This document shows positions 1 to 12,100 of a stretch of 64,000 nucleotides of DNA, in pieces. Source of the DNA: Sabellastarte sp. h YS-2021 (taxonomy: Eukaryota; Annelida; Polychaeta; Sabellida; Sabellidae); the NCBI GenBank assembly GCA_964017235.1, contig OZ024932.1, forward strand, positions 81,781,451 to 81,845,450. Reading direction: 5' to 3'. The notes beneath the pieces are model-generated. The model did not search any database. It had not been told where the DNA came from and worked only from the letters and a program-made list of their open reading frames with translations. The position numbers and the translations under genes are program-made. The stretch's first letter is position 1. Every line of letters starts with the position of its first letter.

Positions 1-733
1 ATGTCTTTAAATGTATGAACTGCTCTTTCAGCAACATTTTTTTTTCAAACAATCCCAAGTGTGTATGAAACAGGTACCTTTGATATAACTCAGTTCTGTG
101 TTGGTCATTTACTGCAATAATTAAAACCATCAGTTAAGACAGAAGTGACACTCGTATCTCCTACCTTTGGTTCAGTGGGTAGAAATCTTGCTGCCGGTAG
201 CAATTGAAATAGTTTCTGTACCTACCATTCGTCATGTTAGTTTTCAGACCGGAATCTAAACCAATTATATGTCTGGTTTCTTCTTTTATCTGTTACCATC
301 ATTTCATGACAGTAATTTTATGAATTGCTTCTTGAAATGTGTCAGTTTAAGATTCTTTGATTCTTTACTCACAATCTCTATTGTGTTTGTCTTGATTTAA
401 GTTCAACAATTTCAGCCTTGTATATCTTGTACATGTTACTTGACAATAATTGTTTTATCAGTTATGTTACCTTTCCCCCGAATAACTGTGACTGTTAATC
501 TATTTGTTGTAGCTTCATGATTTTGGAGAATTGATTTTTACCTCTGTTTTCTTTTTTGCCGTTTTTTTGTGTTGATTTTCCATTATTTTTTTTCACAATT
601 TTAATTTATGTTGTTTTTTTTCTTTCAGCAAATCTGTATATATGTTCTATTTTGCTATATGTTTAACAGAACCATAGTTTGTTTAGTTTAACATTTGCAT
701 TATAATATTTGTGCTGGATTAGGCTATATTTTA
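1..733. other. AT-rich stretch, no gene seen
   Basis: Open frames are short and have no recognisable domain or splice-bounded exon. Poly-T runs are common. If the exchanger gene downstream extends upstream of the window, this is probably intron. Confidence 0.5.
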
Positions 734-1262
734 ATAAAATAGGAAAACGTCCCGAATGACATATACAGAAAAAATATATCACGAATGAAGATAACAATAT
801 TATACGAGTGCGAAGCACGAGTATTATATTGTTAATCTTCATGAGTGATATATTTTTTCTGTATATGTCTGATGAGGGATGTTTTACTTTTATTATCCAC
901 CATTTTGTGTGATTTATGGGTCAAATAATATGAATATTTAATGAGAAAACGTGAAACAGACTGTCAAAAAGAATGAGCAACACTGAATATAAAACTTCAA
1001 TCTTTACCTTGCAATATCTCAGTCATTTCTGCATGGATATTTATGCAACATACATGAGCAGAAGCGCTAGAATAACACCTTTCTAATGATATATTATACA
1101 TATTTTTAAGTTACATACTTTCCGAGATATTGTTCAAAAACCGGAAGTTAATCACACTCAATATCCATAGTACCGGGGCGCCGGTGTATACAAAAAAAAT
1201 ACATCCCGATCTGTATTTCCCCGTATTTAGGGCAAATACGTCGCGTGGTGGATAATAAAATA
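734..1262 (+). mobile_element. Palindromic non-autonomous element, copy 1
   Basis: Positions 734-896 form a near-perfect inverted repeat of about 80-base arms around a short loop near 813-820; both arms carry the CATATACAGAAAAAATATA block and its complement. It continues into a second segment, 887-1262, bounded by TTTTATTATCCACC and its complement GGTGGATAATAAAA. The same two-part arrangement recurs in opposite orientation at 39928-40712, so it is a mobile family and not a chance hairpin. There is no coding capacity. I infer a MITE-like element and cannot name the superfamily. Confidence 0.6.
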
Positions 1263-2973
1263 TACAGATAATCAGCTAACCAATAAAATAAATCATACAA
1301 TTGTCTTTCAGTCTGTGTATCTTTCAAGATATATGTATCTTCTTCAGACATCAAAGTTATTGAAAAAAATTGGTATTTTTAATACTCAACCTAATAACTG
1401 CCAGCTGTAGATGAAATAATAATTTTTTAATCCTGCATATTAATATAATTTGCAACAAATAAAAATTTAAATCTATGCATTAATATGAAATGTAGATATT
1501 TTGTTAAACTTATTCATGAACAAATTTAAAACCATATTTACAAAGTTTCCAGAAGAAATTGTTAAGGAAATTGCATAGTCATGATATTCTTTCTAAGATT
1601 TTGTGATAAGAGATTTTTTGTGAGACAATATGAAGTTTTGTACTAAAATTTTGGAGAAAAAGCACACACAGACTCACATTTGGATATGAATCTAAACTAA
1701 TGTACTAGTGCACTTACTTCACACATTAAGATGTATGGAGAAGCTTATTTTAAGCAGTTCAATCTGACCCTATAGTACTGAATTTACTCAGGAATGAGTA
1801 ACCGAGACATTTATCTAACCAATACTGTCATCAAATCTTGAGAATATTACAAGACAAATCTAGTGTGTGATTTATATAATGCCAGTGCGAAAGAGTAGAA
1901 AATATGTTTCATCTGTGGATAAACTAGTAATTGACCTGTTCAAACAAAGGCAGAAATTTTAAATCTTCAGAAGAATCAGTAGAAAATCATGGATTTTTTG
2001 TGGATCCATCTCATAACCTGAAACCATGCTTCAATATAATCTTAATCATTAAGCCCATGATTTAATGTGTCTGGAAAGAAAGCCAAAAGTTATAAACCTT
2101 GGAGTAAAACATGTTGCATTTCAAATTTTCCATTTGCACTGGTGGATATACCTATGTAATAGTATACCTCCCATTTCCCAGGGATGTTAATGAAGAAATT
2201 TAAATTAAAAAGTCTGTAAAATAGAGTACCGTATCATTTGATCAAAGTAGATTCAGAAAACTGTATTACTAATGGATGAAAATGTGATATCAATTAAAGT
2301 TCTCAGATTAATAATCACAATGCTCAGTCTATTTGTACATGTTGTCACATGACTAGAAGTGATCCATCTATATATTTAATTAATGTCCCACTTTTCATAA
2401 AATTATGGCTGTTACCCCTTTCTTGTTTTGCTGTTGATATCATAGCAGTTGTCATGATGAAAATTTCTTTAAGTCGCTGTTTAATGTGTTCATTTGCTTC
2501 ATTTTACATTTGTTGTTTTCACCATTATCAATCAACACGCATGTTTGTAACCCATTCACAGATATTTCTCGTGTATGGAACTTACTTAAATAATATTTTA
2601 ATTAATATTGAATTAGTATTTGATCAAGTTATGTTTGTTAATGATTAAGTTTTGTGAATGATTCACACAATTACCATCAAATGTGATGCTGATATTTCAA
2701 ATTAAATAAAAATATACCTCAAATTTTAAAAATATGCACTAGATGTTTTATTGTTATCGTCTGGTTGGACTGGAGAATTAATCATGTGAAGAAACATATC
2801 AAGCTGTGTACTTTATAAAAAACAAAACATTTTAACTGAAACTTTTCAGTGTAGAAAAATTAGACAACTACAATATAATTTTGTTAGTCTTTATGTCAAA
2901 CCCCTATTTTTGATCCCTACTCTGTGTACATAAGAGGTGGCTTGTTTCTTTTTATGTAAATGTGCGGTATTAG
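1263..2973. other. No gene recognised
   Basis: AT-rich sequence with only short open frames. The longest, at 2349-2648 (99 codons), is hydrophobic by composition and has no splice signals or motif that I can support. Probably intronic or intergenic. Confidence 0.4.
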
Positions 2974-3108
2974 TGGAGGATGTGACTGAGTTTCACGGAT
3001 TATTGTCTTCCTCCGTTGCCTTAAAACAAAGCCTTGGAGAGCAGGGTCCACAAACCACAACTCCTGCTATGAATGGCAGCACAAAGAACACCCTGGCAAA
3101 GGTTGTGG
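2974..3108 (+). CDS. SLC24A5-like: Probable exchanger exon, cytoplasmic loop
   Basis: A pyrimidine-rich stretch ending in TATTAG precedes it and GGGTAAAT follows. It enters and leaves in phase 1, so it splices in frame to the exon at 12899. The 45 codons are polar ([27 protein letters not shown]), as expected for the variable loop between the two NCKX membrane halves. The loop is poorly conserved, so the assignment rests on phase, splice sites and position. Confidence 0.5.
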
Positions 3109-6100
3109 GTAAATATTCTATACTGTTCATTCAAACCAGCTTATGCTTTGTTCACATATCTCCAGACAAGTCTGTTTCAGTTCTGAAATAGTCAAATGAG
3201 CCCTGTCAAATGTACTTTTAAAATGGTAACTTTCTTCTATTTTAATTTGTGATGCCACAAATAGAATTCCTATGTAGCAGATATACCTTGAATAATGTTG
3301 TAGTGTCTTAACCATTAACATGCTTAGTCTGTTCCCTTGCTGGGCCAAAAATTTCTCGTTTGGGATTTGAACCTCAGTAGTATTGAATAGATTCAAACCA
3401 TCATAGCAGTTCTAAAGACAAATTCAAAATTAAGGTATACACGATTTATATAAAAGGATGTGACGTATTGTCAGACTTTGGATGCTCATTCACCTGGGAA
3501 AATTAAGTTGTTACAGGGGAGAAGTGTGCACCGTCTTATTAAAGTGATCAAAACCATTTGTCAATTGTTAAAGTTAGTGCATTGGCACTTTCTGCTGCTA
3601 GATCGAATTATTTCACTCTGAAAGCACAGGATGGTTGTGTATGTATATATTCTTATTTTTTAATGTGGCCACAGCAATTTAATTGTTTGTTCAAAGTACT
3701 ACTTTCTTTTGTTAGATTGTATTGTTTTTATTCTCAAAACTCAGGGAAAGTCAGTCAAGCAGGGTTTTTTTGAAACAGGGTCATGATATGAGTTCCTGTG
3801 AATTACAACATAATTTATTGTCATCTCTGAATGGTCAGTGGTTGATTTATGTGTAGTTTCTGTTGTTGGCTCAGCATTTTTGTATCCACCGGATAGCATC
3901 CGGTGGATACTATGGATTAAATGAGTATGCCACCGCCGCCACCACAGTGTGTAGAGATTTTCTCGTTACCCCTCTAGAGGCCAGGGTATTATAGGTAGAC
4001 TTCTCAAATTTTCAGGTTATATTCATAACCATAAAATCTTGCCTGGGAATATTTTTGGCCTCATTTTGAAAAACAAGATGGCCACCACAGGCGTTTTTCG
4101 ACTTTCAGCAAGGAGTTTTGTTGGCCCTCTAGAACAAAGGGAATTATAAGTAGAGATCTCAAATTCGCAGGATATGTTCATCATTACAAAATCTTGACTG
4201 AAAATATTTTTGGCCTCATTTTGAGAAACAAGATGGCCGCCACGGGCGTTTCTTTTCAGTCATGAAAAGTGCTTATATCTCCCTTATCATTGGTCCTAGA
4301 GGTTTGGAATGTCAAACCAACCTATAGGAAATCATGGGCTGCGAATCTTCTGGTGTGGTCAGATTTGACCTTGGGCCGCCCCTTCAAGGTCAAACGAGGA
4401 TAGGCAAACTTAAAAGTGTTTATAACTCACTTATTATTGGCCCTAGAGGTTTGGGATGGTAAACCAACATATAGAAAATCATGGGCTGGGAATTTTGTGG
4501 TGTGGTCGGATTTGACCTTGGGCCCCTCATTCAAGGTCAAACGAGGATAGCCAAACTTAAAAGTGCTTATAACTCGCTTATTATTGGTCCTAGAGGTTTG
4601 GGATGGTAAACCAACCTATAGGAAATCATGGGCTGGGAATCTTGTGGTGTGGTCGGATTTGACCTTGGGCCCTCCTTCAAGGTCAAACAAGGATAGCCAA
4701 ACTTAAAACTGCTTATAACTCGCTTATTTTCGGTCCTAGAGGTTTGGGATGGTAAACCAACCTATAGAAAGTCATGGGCTGGGAATCTTGTGGTGTGGTT
4801 GGATTTGACCTTGGGCCCCTGCTTCAAGGTCAAATGAGGGTAGCCAAACTTAAAAGTGCTTTCAACTTGCTTATTATTGAAAAATGCTGTTTATCTTCTA
4901 AACTATGTTAGTTGGCCGTTTCTGGTGGATACATCTTGCATCTGGCCACAGATGCGTCCTTGGTCTAGTTTATATACGCATTTCTATATTTCCATTATTT
5001 CCATTTATTATTTTGTCTCCTATCTGGGATCATTCAGACATGCTATCACAATATTCACTAGGATATAATGAACATAGCTTATTGATCAATAGATGAAGAA
5101 GTATACACTTATTGTCTTTTTTATAACCTTTCACACTTTATCATATTTATTTTTGTAATGTGACCACAATGTTTTTTGTGAATAATCTAGATAACATGAA
5201 CATGCTGGAAGGACTTAAAATGTAATGACATCAATCAATATTACTTTGTATTATTAACAAGGGAATAAGCTAATGCATATAACAGAGTGGTTTGGGAGTA
5301 ATCTCTTATTCTAGGCATTCTAACTTTAATGTTTAATCAGATTTACAGCTGCCATTTCAGACATCAAAAGACATTCTATGACAGCTTGTACTAATTCTGA
5401 ATGAAACATATTGTACAAATATATGGCTCCCTTTCTCTATAACGAGAGAGAACAAACTTATTACATGCAAGGCATGATTGTCACAAGTGTTAGTAATAAT
5501 CTACAGTGTCAGCAATGTATCTTTAATGTCTGTAAATTTCCGAAATATTGCCTTGGTTTAATTTTACTCCTACATTATAATAAATTGCAAATTTTCGTGT
5601 ACATGTATTACTTTATATCTATTTGTATTTCAAAAATAACCCCATTTTTAAATTTAATTTGAATATCATATTGACTGGTTCCCAAAAATAAACTTAAGGC
5701 AATATTTTTTTTGAGAAATTTAACAATTAGCAAGCTTATATATTTGGATAGCGCCTAACATATCTGCTACACTGGCAAGATAAAATCAATTATTGAAACT
5801 TACAATACAGAAACATTTGTTCTGTAAGTGAAGCACAGAAGCTTTTAACATAGGTGAGCATGTATCTAAATGTGATAATAATGGATTCAATTTCTCAACG
5901 GTCTTACCATTACCTTGAAGAGACCTCTTCCAGTCCAAGTATCTACAGCAGAATTATCTTTTATTGCGCAATAGCTTACCATGTGGGACTCAGTGCTGTT
6001 CTCGGATGGCTGCAAGGCATCAGGCCAACATCTAGGAAAAATAGACATTTATAGTTGGCCGTAGCCTCAAGTTGTACTCTCGTGGTACACTATGCGATTT

Positions 6101-9100
6101 CTTCCTACTTTCTCGTTGGCTGCGTGATTTGTAGCGTCTGTCATTTACACAGATATTTTTATCTATTTCTCAACACATACGTATTGTTGGATGTTGATTT
6201 TTGGTCATTTCATACATTATATATCATAGATTATTCTGTAAAATTTCAGTTTTGACAGGATACATATATTTTATTATTTTCGTGTGTTTTGAGTTTTCCT
6301 CGGTTCAGACTTTCATCTACATCTTTTTATTACGTTTCAAGATGTCTGCTCACCAAATGAACAAAGATAAACCTAGATCTAGTAAGTGTCATCACTTTTG
6401 CTTCGTGTTTGACACACATAATTATTGCCCTACCTGTAGGGAATCTGGCAAGGGTGATGACCCCTGCGTCACTTTTGAAAATCCATGTGAAATATGCACT
6501 TCTTTTACAGAAGAACAAATGTTGAAAATTTCACAAAGAAAACGCTATATTAAGAAGCAAAAGAGGGACACTGCTAGTTCAAAAGACGATGAACTAGATC
6601 TTTTAGGGGATGACGTGGATTCATTTACTGGTTCCCATGCAGACCTTGAGAGTGCTGCAGATAACTTATTTACCTCACCCCCGCGTCCTCAGCCCCTACC
6701 CTTCAGTCCATCAAAACACCAGCCAAAACTGTCCCACCCACCCCAGGTACTGCCTTACAGCATAAGATTGAATCAAATTTAGAAAAATCCCTGGGTAACA
6801 CACTGAACATCCATTTGCAGCAACAAATGGGTTCTTTCCAGGCATCTGTGTTAGAAGCTTTCCAGTCTCTTCAAGACGAATTAACAACTAAAAGACAGGC
6901 AGAGGTGGATCATACCTCGGCTTCAGCTTCTAAGCCTGGACTCTTCACTAGTGCTGTAAATCTGGACCTACCCCCTCCGAGACCTAGAACTACCTCACAT
7001 GTTGAGGAAATGGAAGTGGACTATGGTCCAACACTTCCCCCACGTCTCGGTTCTGACCTTCATTATGAATCGGATCAGAATTCTAATGCATCCGAGGAGC
7101 CTTCTAAGAAGGCCTCGGATAGACCTAAAAACACTCTCACTCTCCCAAAAGGCATGAGATTGAACCGAGGTCTGCCTCGGATCAATACTATGATGAATCT
7201 GATGAACCTTGGATGTCATCTTCTAAACCCCAAAAACATGCTGACAAGAGTAGACATAAGGTCAGGTCCAGATACGTGTCATTTTCCTCAGAGGAGAATC
7301 AGTCCTCTGCAACCAGACACAGGTCTTCAAAGTCCTCTGGGGCTCTCTCTGACCAAGACCAACCTCAACATGATCCAGACCCCCCTTATTATAGGGAAGT
7401 AGCTCTGTTTGATGTTCCCTCCCAATACGCTGAGGAGGTGGACACCTTCAGGCGCATTCTTTCTCTCCCTGACCCCAGGGAGTCTATGCCCAGGTCCTCA
7501 ACATCAGTTATGGGTCTGGATGGTGAAAAAGGCCGTCAAGACCTCAGACCTGGAGGTCCTTCCTCTATGCTACCATTCAGCTTAGTTATCAAAGATGCCT
7601 TTGATAAGTTTGAACATGATTTTCAGGCTGCTAATTTACCTGAGGGTAAATAAATCAAACTTCCTCCTTCCACTGCAAAGTGGTACAAGGTGGGACAGCC
7701 CTGTTATGAGGAGAAAATACCAGAGTTGAATACAGATTTTGCAAAAATCTGTATTACTCCTAAACCCCCTGGGGCCCCTATGGCCAAGGTTCCCCTACCA
7801 ATTCTTAAGGAATTGGAACACCAAGCTAGGCAAAACATATCCACTCTCAACTTTACTGCTGCCTTTGCCAACACTTCACCTTCTTGTAATGCCACTCTTG
7901 AGAAGTGCCAACATAGCCTGAAGTCAACCTTTAAGAGGGTTAAGTCTCAGATCCAGAAAGGTGCCAATCCTGAGAAAGCAGCAAAACGTGATATGAGAAA
8001 GCCTGTGAATATTTAGACTTATGGAATAAGACTGTTCTCATTCAGCACAGAGCTCTCACATGCCTCAGCAAATCCTTAGCCCATATACTCCAGAGGGATC
8101 TATATTCTATGGGTAACACTGGCTTGCTTAGACACGAAGCCGAAATGACCCTTTTGCAACCACATTTAGGGGAACCAGTCCATCTGTCACATCCTTCAGG
8201 AAGCACCTGAAAACTCACCTTTTTAAATCTGCTTTTCCGACCTAGATTCTTCCCCACGTTCACACCCACAACCATCGGAATACAGACCTGGACTCGTCCC
8301 CCACTATGACTTGGAAATTATACATGATTAGTTAGCGCACTGACTTCCCCTTGGGGAAGATATTGCGTCTGCAAAGCAGTAGATTTATTATTATTTATTA
8401 TTTGATTTATTATTTATTAACGAGACGCCAAGAACTCAGGAACTCACCCTTTTGGCATTCCTCCTTGTTCAAGTCTCATCTTGTGAAGGAGGGGGAAGAC
8501 TTCCTCCTCAGAAAAGGCACCTCTAAAGACTCTCAGGGTTTCGGACCCTATCAAAATAAGCCCTTTCGTGGCCCCCACAACAAGAAAAGAGGCTCCTACA
8601 GGAAACGCCCCTATGGGGGCAACTCCTTACAAAGCAGTAACCAATTGTTTTCCTTAGGTAGGCGGAAACCGAACTTCTGAGGCTCCAGGGGTCGTTTTCG
8701 ACCCCACAACAGGGCGCGAGGGTGTGGAAACCCCTCCCCCCAATTACTCCTTAAAAGCCTCCCTCAGTCCACCAGTAGAAGGTCTCCTCCGTTCTTTCAG
8801 AAGATGGGTATCGTCGATAGATCTATCAGACGCTTACCTTCACATCCCCATCCATCCAAACTCAAGGAAATACCTAAGGTTTTGCCACAGGTCGCAGGTG
8901 TTCCAGTTCACCTCCCTCCCTTTCAGACTAGCCACAGCCCCCCAGGTCTTTACAATGATTGTAAAGGAAGTGAAGCTAATGGCCCTCTCAAGAGGACTCA
9001 GACTTCACCAATACCTGGACGACTGGCTGATCAGGTCCCAGTCTCAGGAGGAAGCCCAAGTGAACACTCAGGCAGTGGTATACCTAACTCAATCCTTGGG

Positions 9101-12100
9101 TTTTATAATAAATCAGGAAAAATCCGAACTGAAACCTACTCAGATGTTTTTGTTCGTGGGCTACGAATACCATCTAGATTCAGCCCTTGTAAAACCCACT
9201 CAAGAGAGATGGCTCAAACTTCAGGATTTGATCCTACGTCTCAAGTCAAAACATGTTTTGACTGCAAGATGTTTGATGTCGCTAATTGGGTTGCTTGCCT
9301 CAACAGAGAAAATGGTCCCAGAGGGATGCCTTCACATGAGGCCCTTTCAGTTTCACCTCAAGGAGCACTAGAGATATCCTCAGTCGCTGGACAACCTCCT
9401 TCCTTGGACAGAAACCATTTCAGCAGACCTAGACTGGTGGCAAAATCCCTCAATCCCTGATGAGAGGTGCAGACCTTCATCCCAAAGACCACAGTATCCA
9501 ATTCTTTACAGACGCCTCAAACGAAGGTTGGAGCGCTCACTTAGATCAAAGTTCTGCAAAGGTTCTGTGGTCAGACCGAGAAAAAAGGCTACACATAAAC
9601 GTTCTAGAGTTGAAAGCGGTCTCCCTGGCCCTTCGAAGCTTCAAGGACCAGTGCCAGAACCAAACAGTGTTAGTTGCAACGGACAACTCAACAGTGGTAG
9701 CCTACATAAACAAACAAGGAGGAACTCACTCAGCAGAGAGGTGCACTCTCCTGTGGAAGATCATGACATGGTGTCATCACTATCACATAACATTAAAAAC
9801 CAGACACATTCCAGGGTGTCTGAATGTGATGGCCGACCTCCTGTCCAGGTCGAACCAAGTGCAGTCAACAGAATGGTCACTGCATCCGCAGGTGTTCAAA
9901 CAGATCTGCCAAAAGTGGTTAATTCCTCATGTAGATCTATTTGCCACTCATCTGAACCACAAACTTCCACTGTACGTGTCTCCAGTCCCAGACTCAAATG
10001 CTTGGGACATAGATGCTCTGAACTTAAACTGGATGGGTCTCATTGCCTATGTTTACCCTGTGACGGCTCTCCTTTACAGGGTGATCCAAAAAATCAGGCA
10101 ATGCCATTGCCTGATCATCGTAATAGCCCCAGGCTGGTCAGGGATACCCTGGTTTTGGGACCTAGTGCAGCTCTCAACAGAGATCCCACTACCACTTCCA
10201 GTGTCAACAACTGTTCTCAAACAGTCCCACAATTATGTGTTCCACAGCAATCCACAGCATCTCAACCTCCACGCCTGGTGTCTAGGAGTGGACAACTCCA
10301 AGAGCAAGGCTTCTCTGTGGAGGTGGCAGAGAGAATTGCTGCCCCTCAGAGGTCATCAACAAGGACCATCTACAAGTCAAAGTGGGCCCTATTTGAGAAA
10401 TGGTGCAGAGAAAATTCGGTGGATTTCTCCACTCCATCTGTGAAACATATCTCAGATTTTTTATATACCTGTACCAAGATCTAAACAGGCGCCCCTCGAC
10501 CATTGATGGTTACAGGACGGCCATTGTTGACAGTTTGGGCCCAGCGGCCCACCATATTGCACAAATTTCAGACCTTCAAAGGTTACTCTCCGGTTTTCAC
10601 AGGGATCGTCCAAAAAGTTCCAGGAATCTTCCAAAATGCAACCTCTCTATTGTTCTCAATGAGCTCACAAAAGCGCCCTTTGAGCCTATGCAAGAGAAGG
10701 TTCTCAAAGTGTGTCTCCGGTGACTATTCCTGCTTTGACTACCATTGTAGGTAGACAATTCAAAGAAGAGTGCAGGCCCTGAGGTACTATTTGGATCGAA
10801 CAAAAGACCTAAGAGGGTCTCAATCACTCCTTTTCATCTCCTTCAAGAAAGGACATACCTCAGACATCAGACCTGCTACTCTCTCTTCTTGGTTGAAACA
10901 AACCATTCTACTTTGTTATAAACAAGCAGACCAACAAGCCTTGGACCTGGTCCAAGTTAAAGCGCATGACATTAGGGCCTTCACAGCCTCTAAGGCCTTT
11001 TACGGTGGGGTATCGGTGGGCCAAATCATGCAAGCCTGCAACTGGAAAGCTCACAACACATTTACAAATTTTTACCTAAAAGACCTTACTTTGTCAGACG
11101 ACAACAATATGTATCTGGGACCAGTGGTGGCAGCACAACAAATCCTAGATCCTTCCCCTCAGACCAGAAAAGAAGGGGGGGGGGGGGGGGGGGGGGGGCA
11201 CATCTGCTACAACCAAGTCTTCAGGAGTCTAATCCCAGGATCTAGGTATAGGTTTACCTCTCAAGATGTTATGGGTAATGTCATTTTGTATTGTTAGTTT
11301 ATCAAGCATAATATATATTAAGGACATATTAAAGTTGTCATTAATCTCATGTTAGGTGGCTAAAAATTTATGAGAATTCCAACCATAGGGCTGGTTTTTC
11401 ACTCGTGGATGGCTCCTAAGGGCCCTTACACCACCTAAGTGAGCACGGCTGCATTTCTCTCCTACAATCAAAACATCTTGACAGTTTTTAGCACTGTCAT
11501 TCAGTATATTCAGGTTTTTGGCTCTTTACAGGCCCGGTCTTCGGGATTGGGGCACTGTAAACGGGACTCAGACTGGTACTTTTAAAACATTCATTCTATG
11601 GCTATGGCCAACTATAAATGTCTATTTTTCTTAGACGTTGGCCTAAAAGCTACATTTAAGTAATTAAAGTTTTAAATTTTATTGTTTTTCAGCCATTATA
11701 TGTATATATATTATTTGATGTGCTATTAATAAATGCTGAAGATATTGGAAATTTTTCTTTTAAGGTTGTTTGTATTATTATTGATTACCATTTCATTTTA
11801 TTTTATTAAACCAAGAATGATTTAAATTCATAAATTTTTTCCAGGGTTGTTGTGAACATCTCTGTCCCACAACTGAACAGCATTTTATCCACCCTTGCAA
11901 TTTTGATCAGCATTTTGTCCTCCAGAATTGTGTCCAGAATTTTGAGATTTCTCGGTGCTACATTTAATTTATGTACGAGGTATCTCCTGTTCCTGAAATC
12001 TATAACATTTGTGTGTCCCATATTTTTCAACATTAATTGTGGATTTTGTCTTTTGAATTTTGTTTCAGTGCTCTATTTAATAGTGGAGGAAGAGATGGAC

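Larger units (their letters stand above)
5959..11679 (+). mobile_element. DIRS-type retrotransposon, copy A (degenerate)
   Basis: Begins TTTTATTGCGC with the terminal repeat core GCTTACCATGTGGGACT and ends in AAGCTACATTTAAGTAATTAAAG. The order is gag, RT/RNase H, tyrosine recombinase, purine tract, 3' hairpin, right end. Overlapping RT-RH and recombinase frames and a recombinase in place of an integrase identify the DIRS order. Damage: stop and frameshifts in gag, a LINE tail inserted at about 8170-8430, a deletion of roughly 360 bases removing the RT fingers near 8802, a deletion removing the first recombinase arginine, and loss of the internal complementary region near 11600. It lies in an intron of the exchanger gene in the sense orientation. 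Confidence 0.9.

Noticed and set aside
2349..2648. 99-codon hydrophobic frame, possible exchanger N-terminal exon
   Set aside because: Lacks the alpha-1 repeat signature and has no fitting splice sites.
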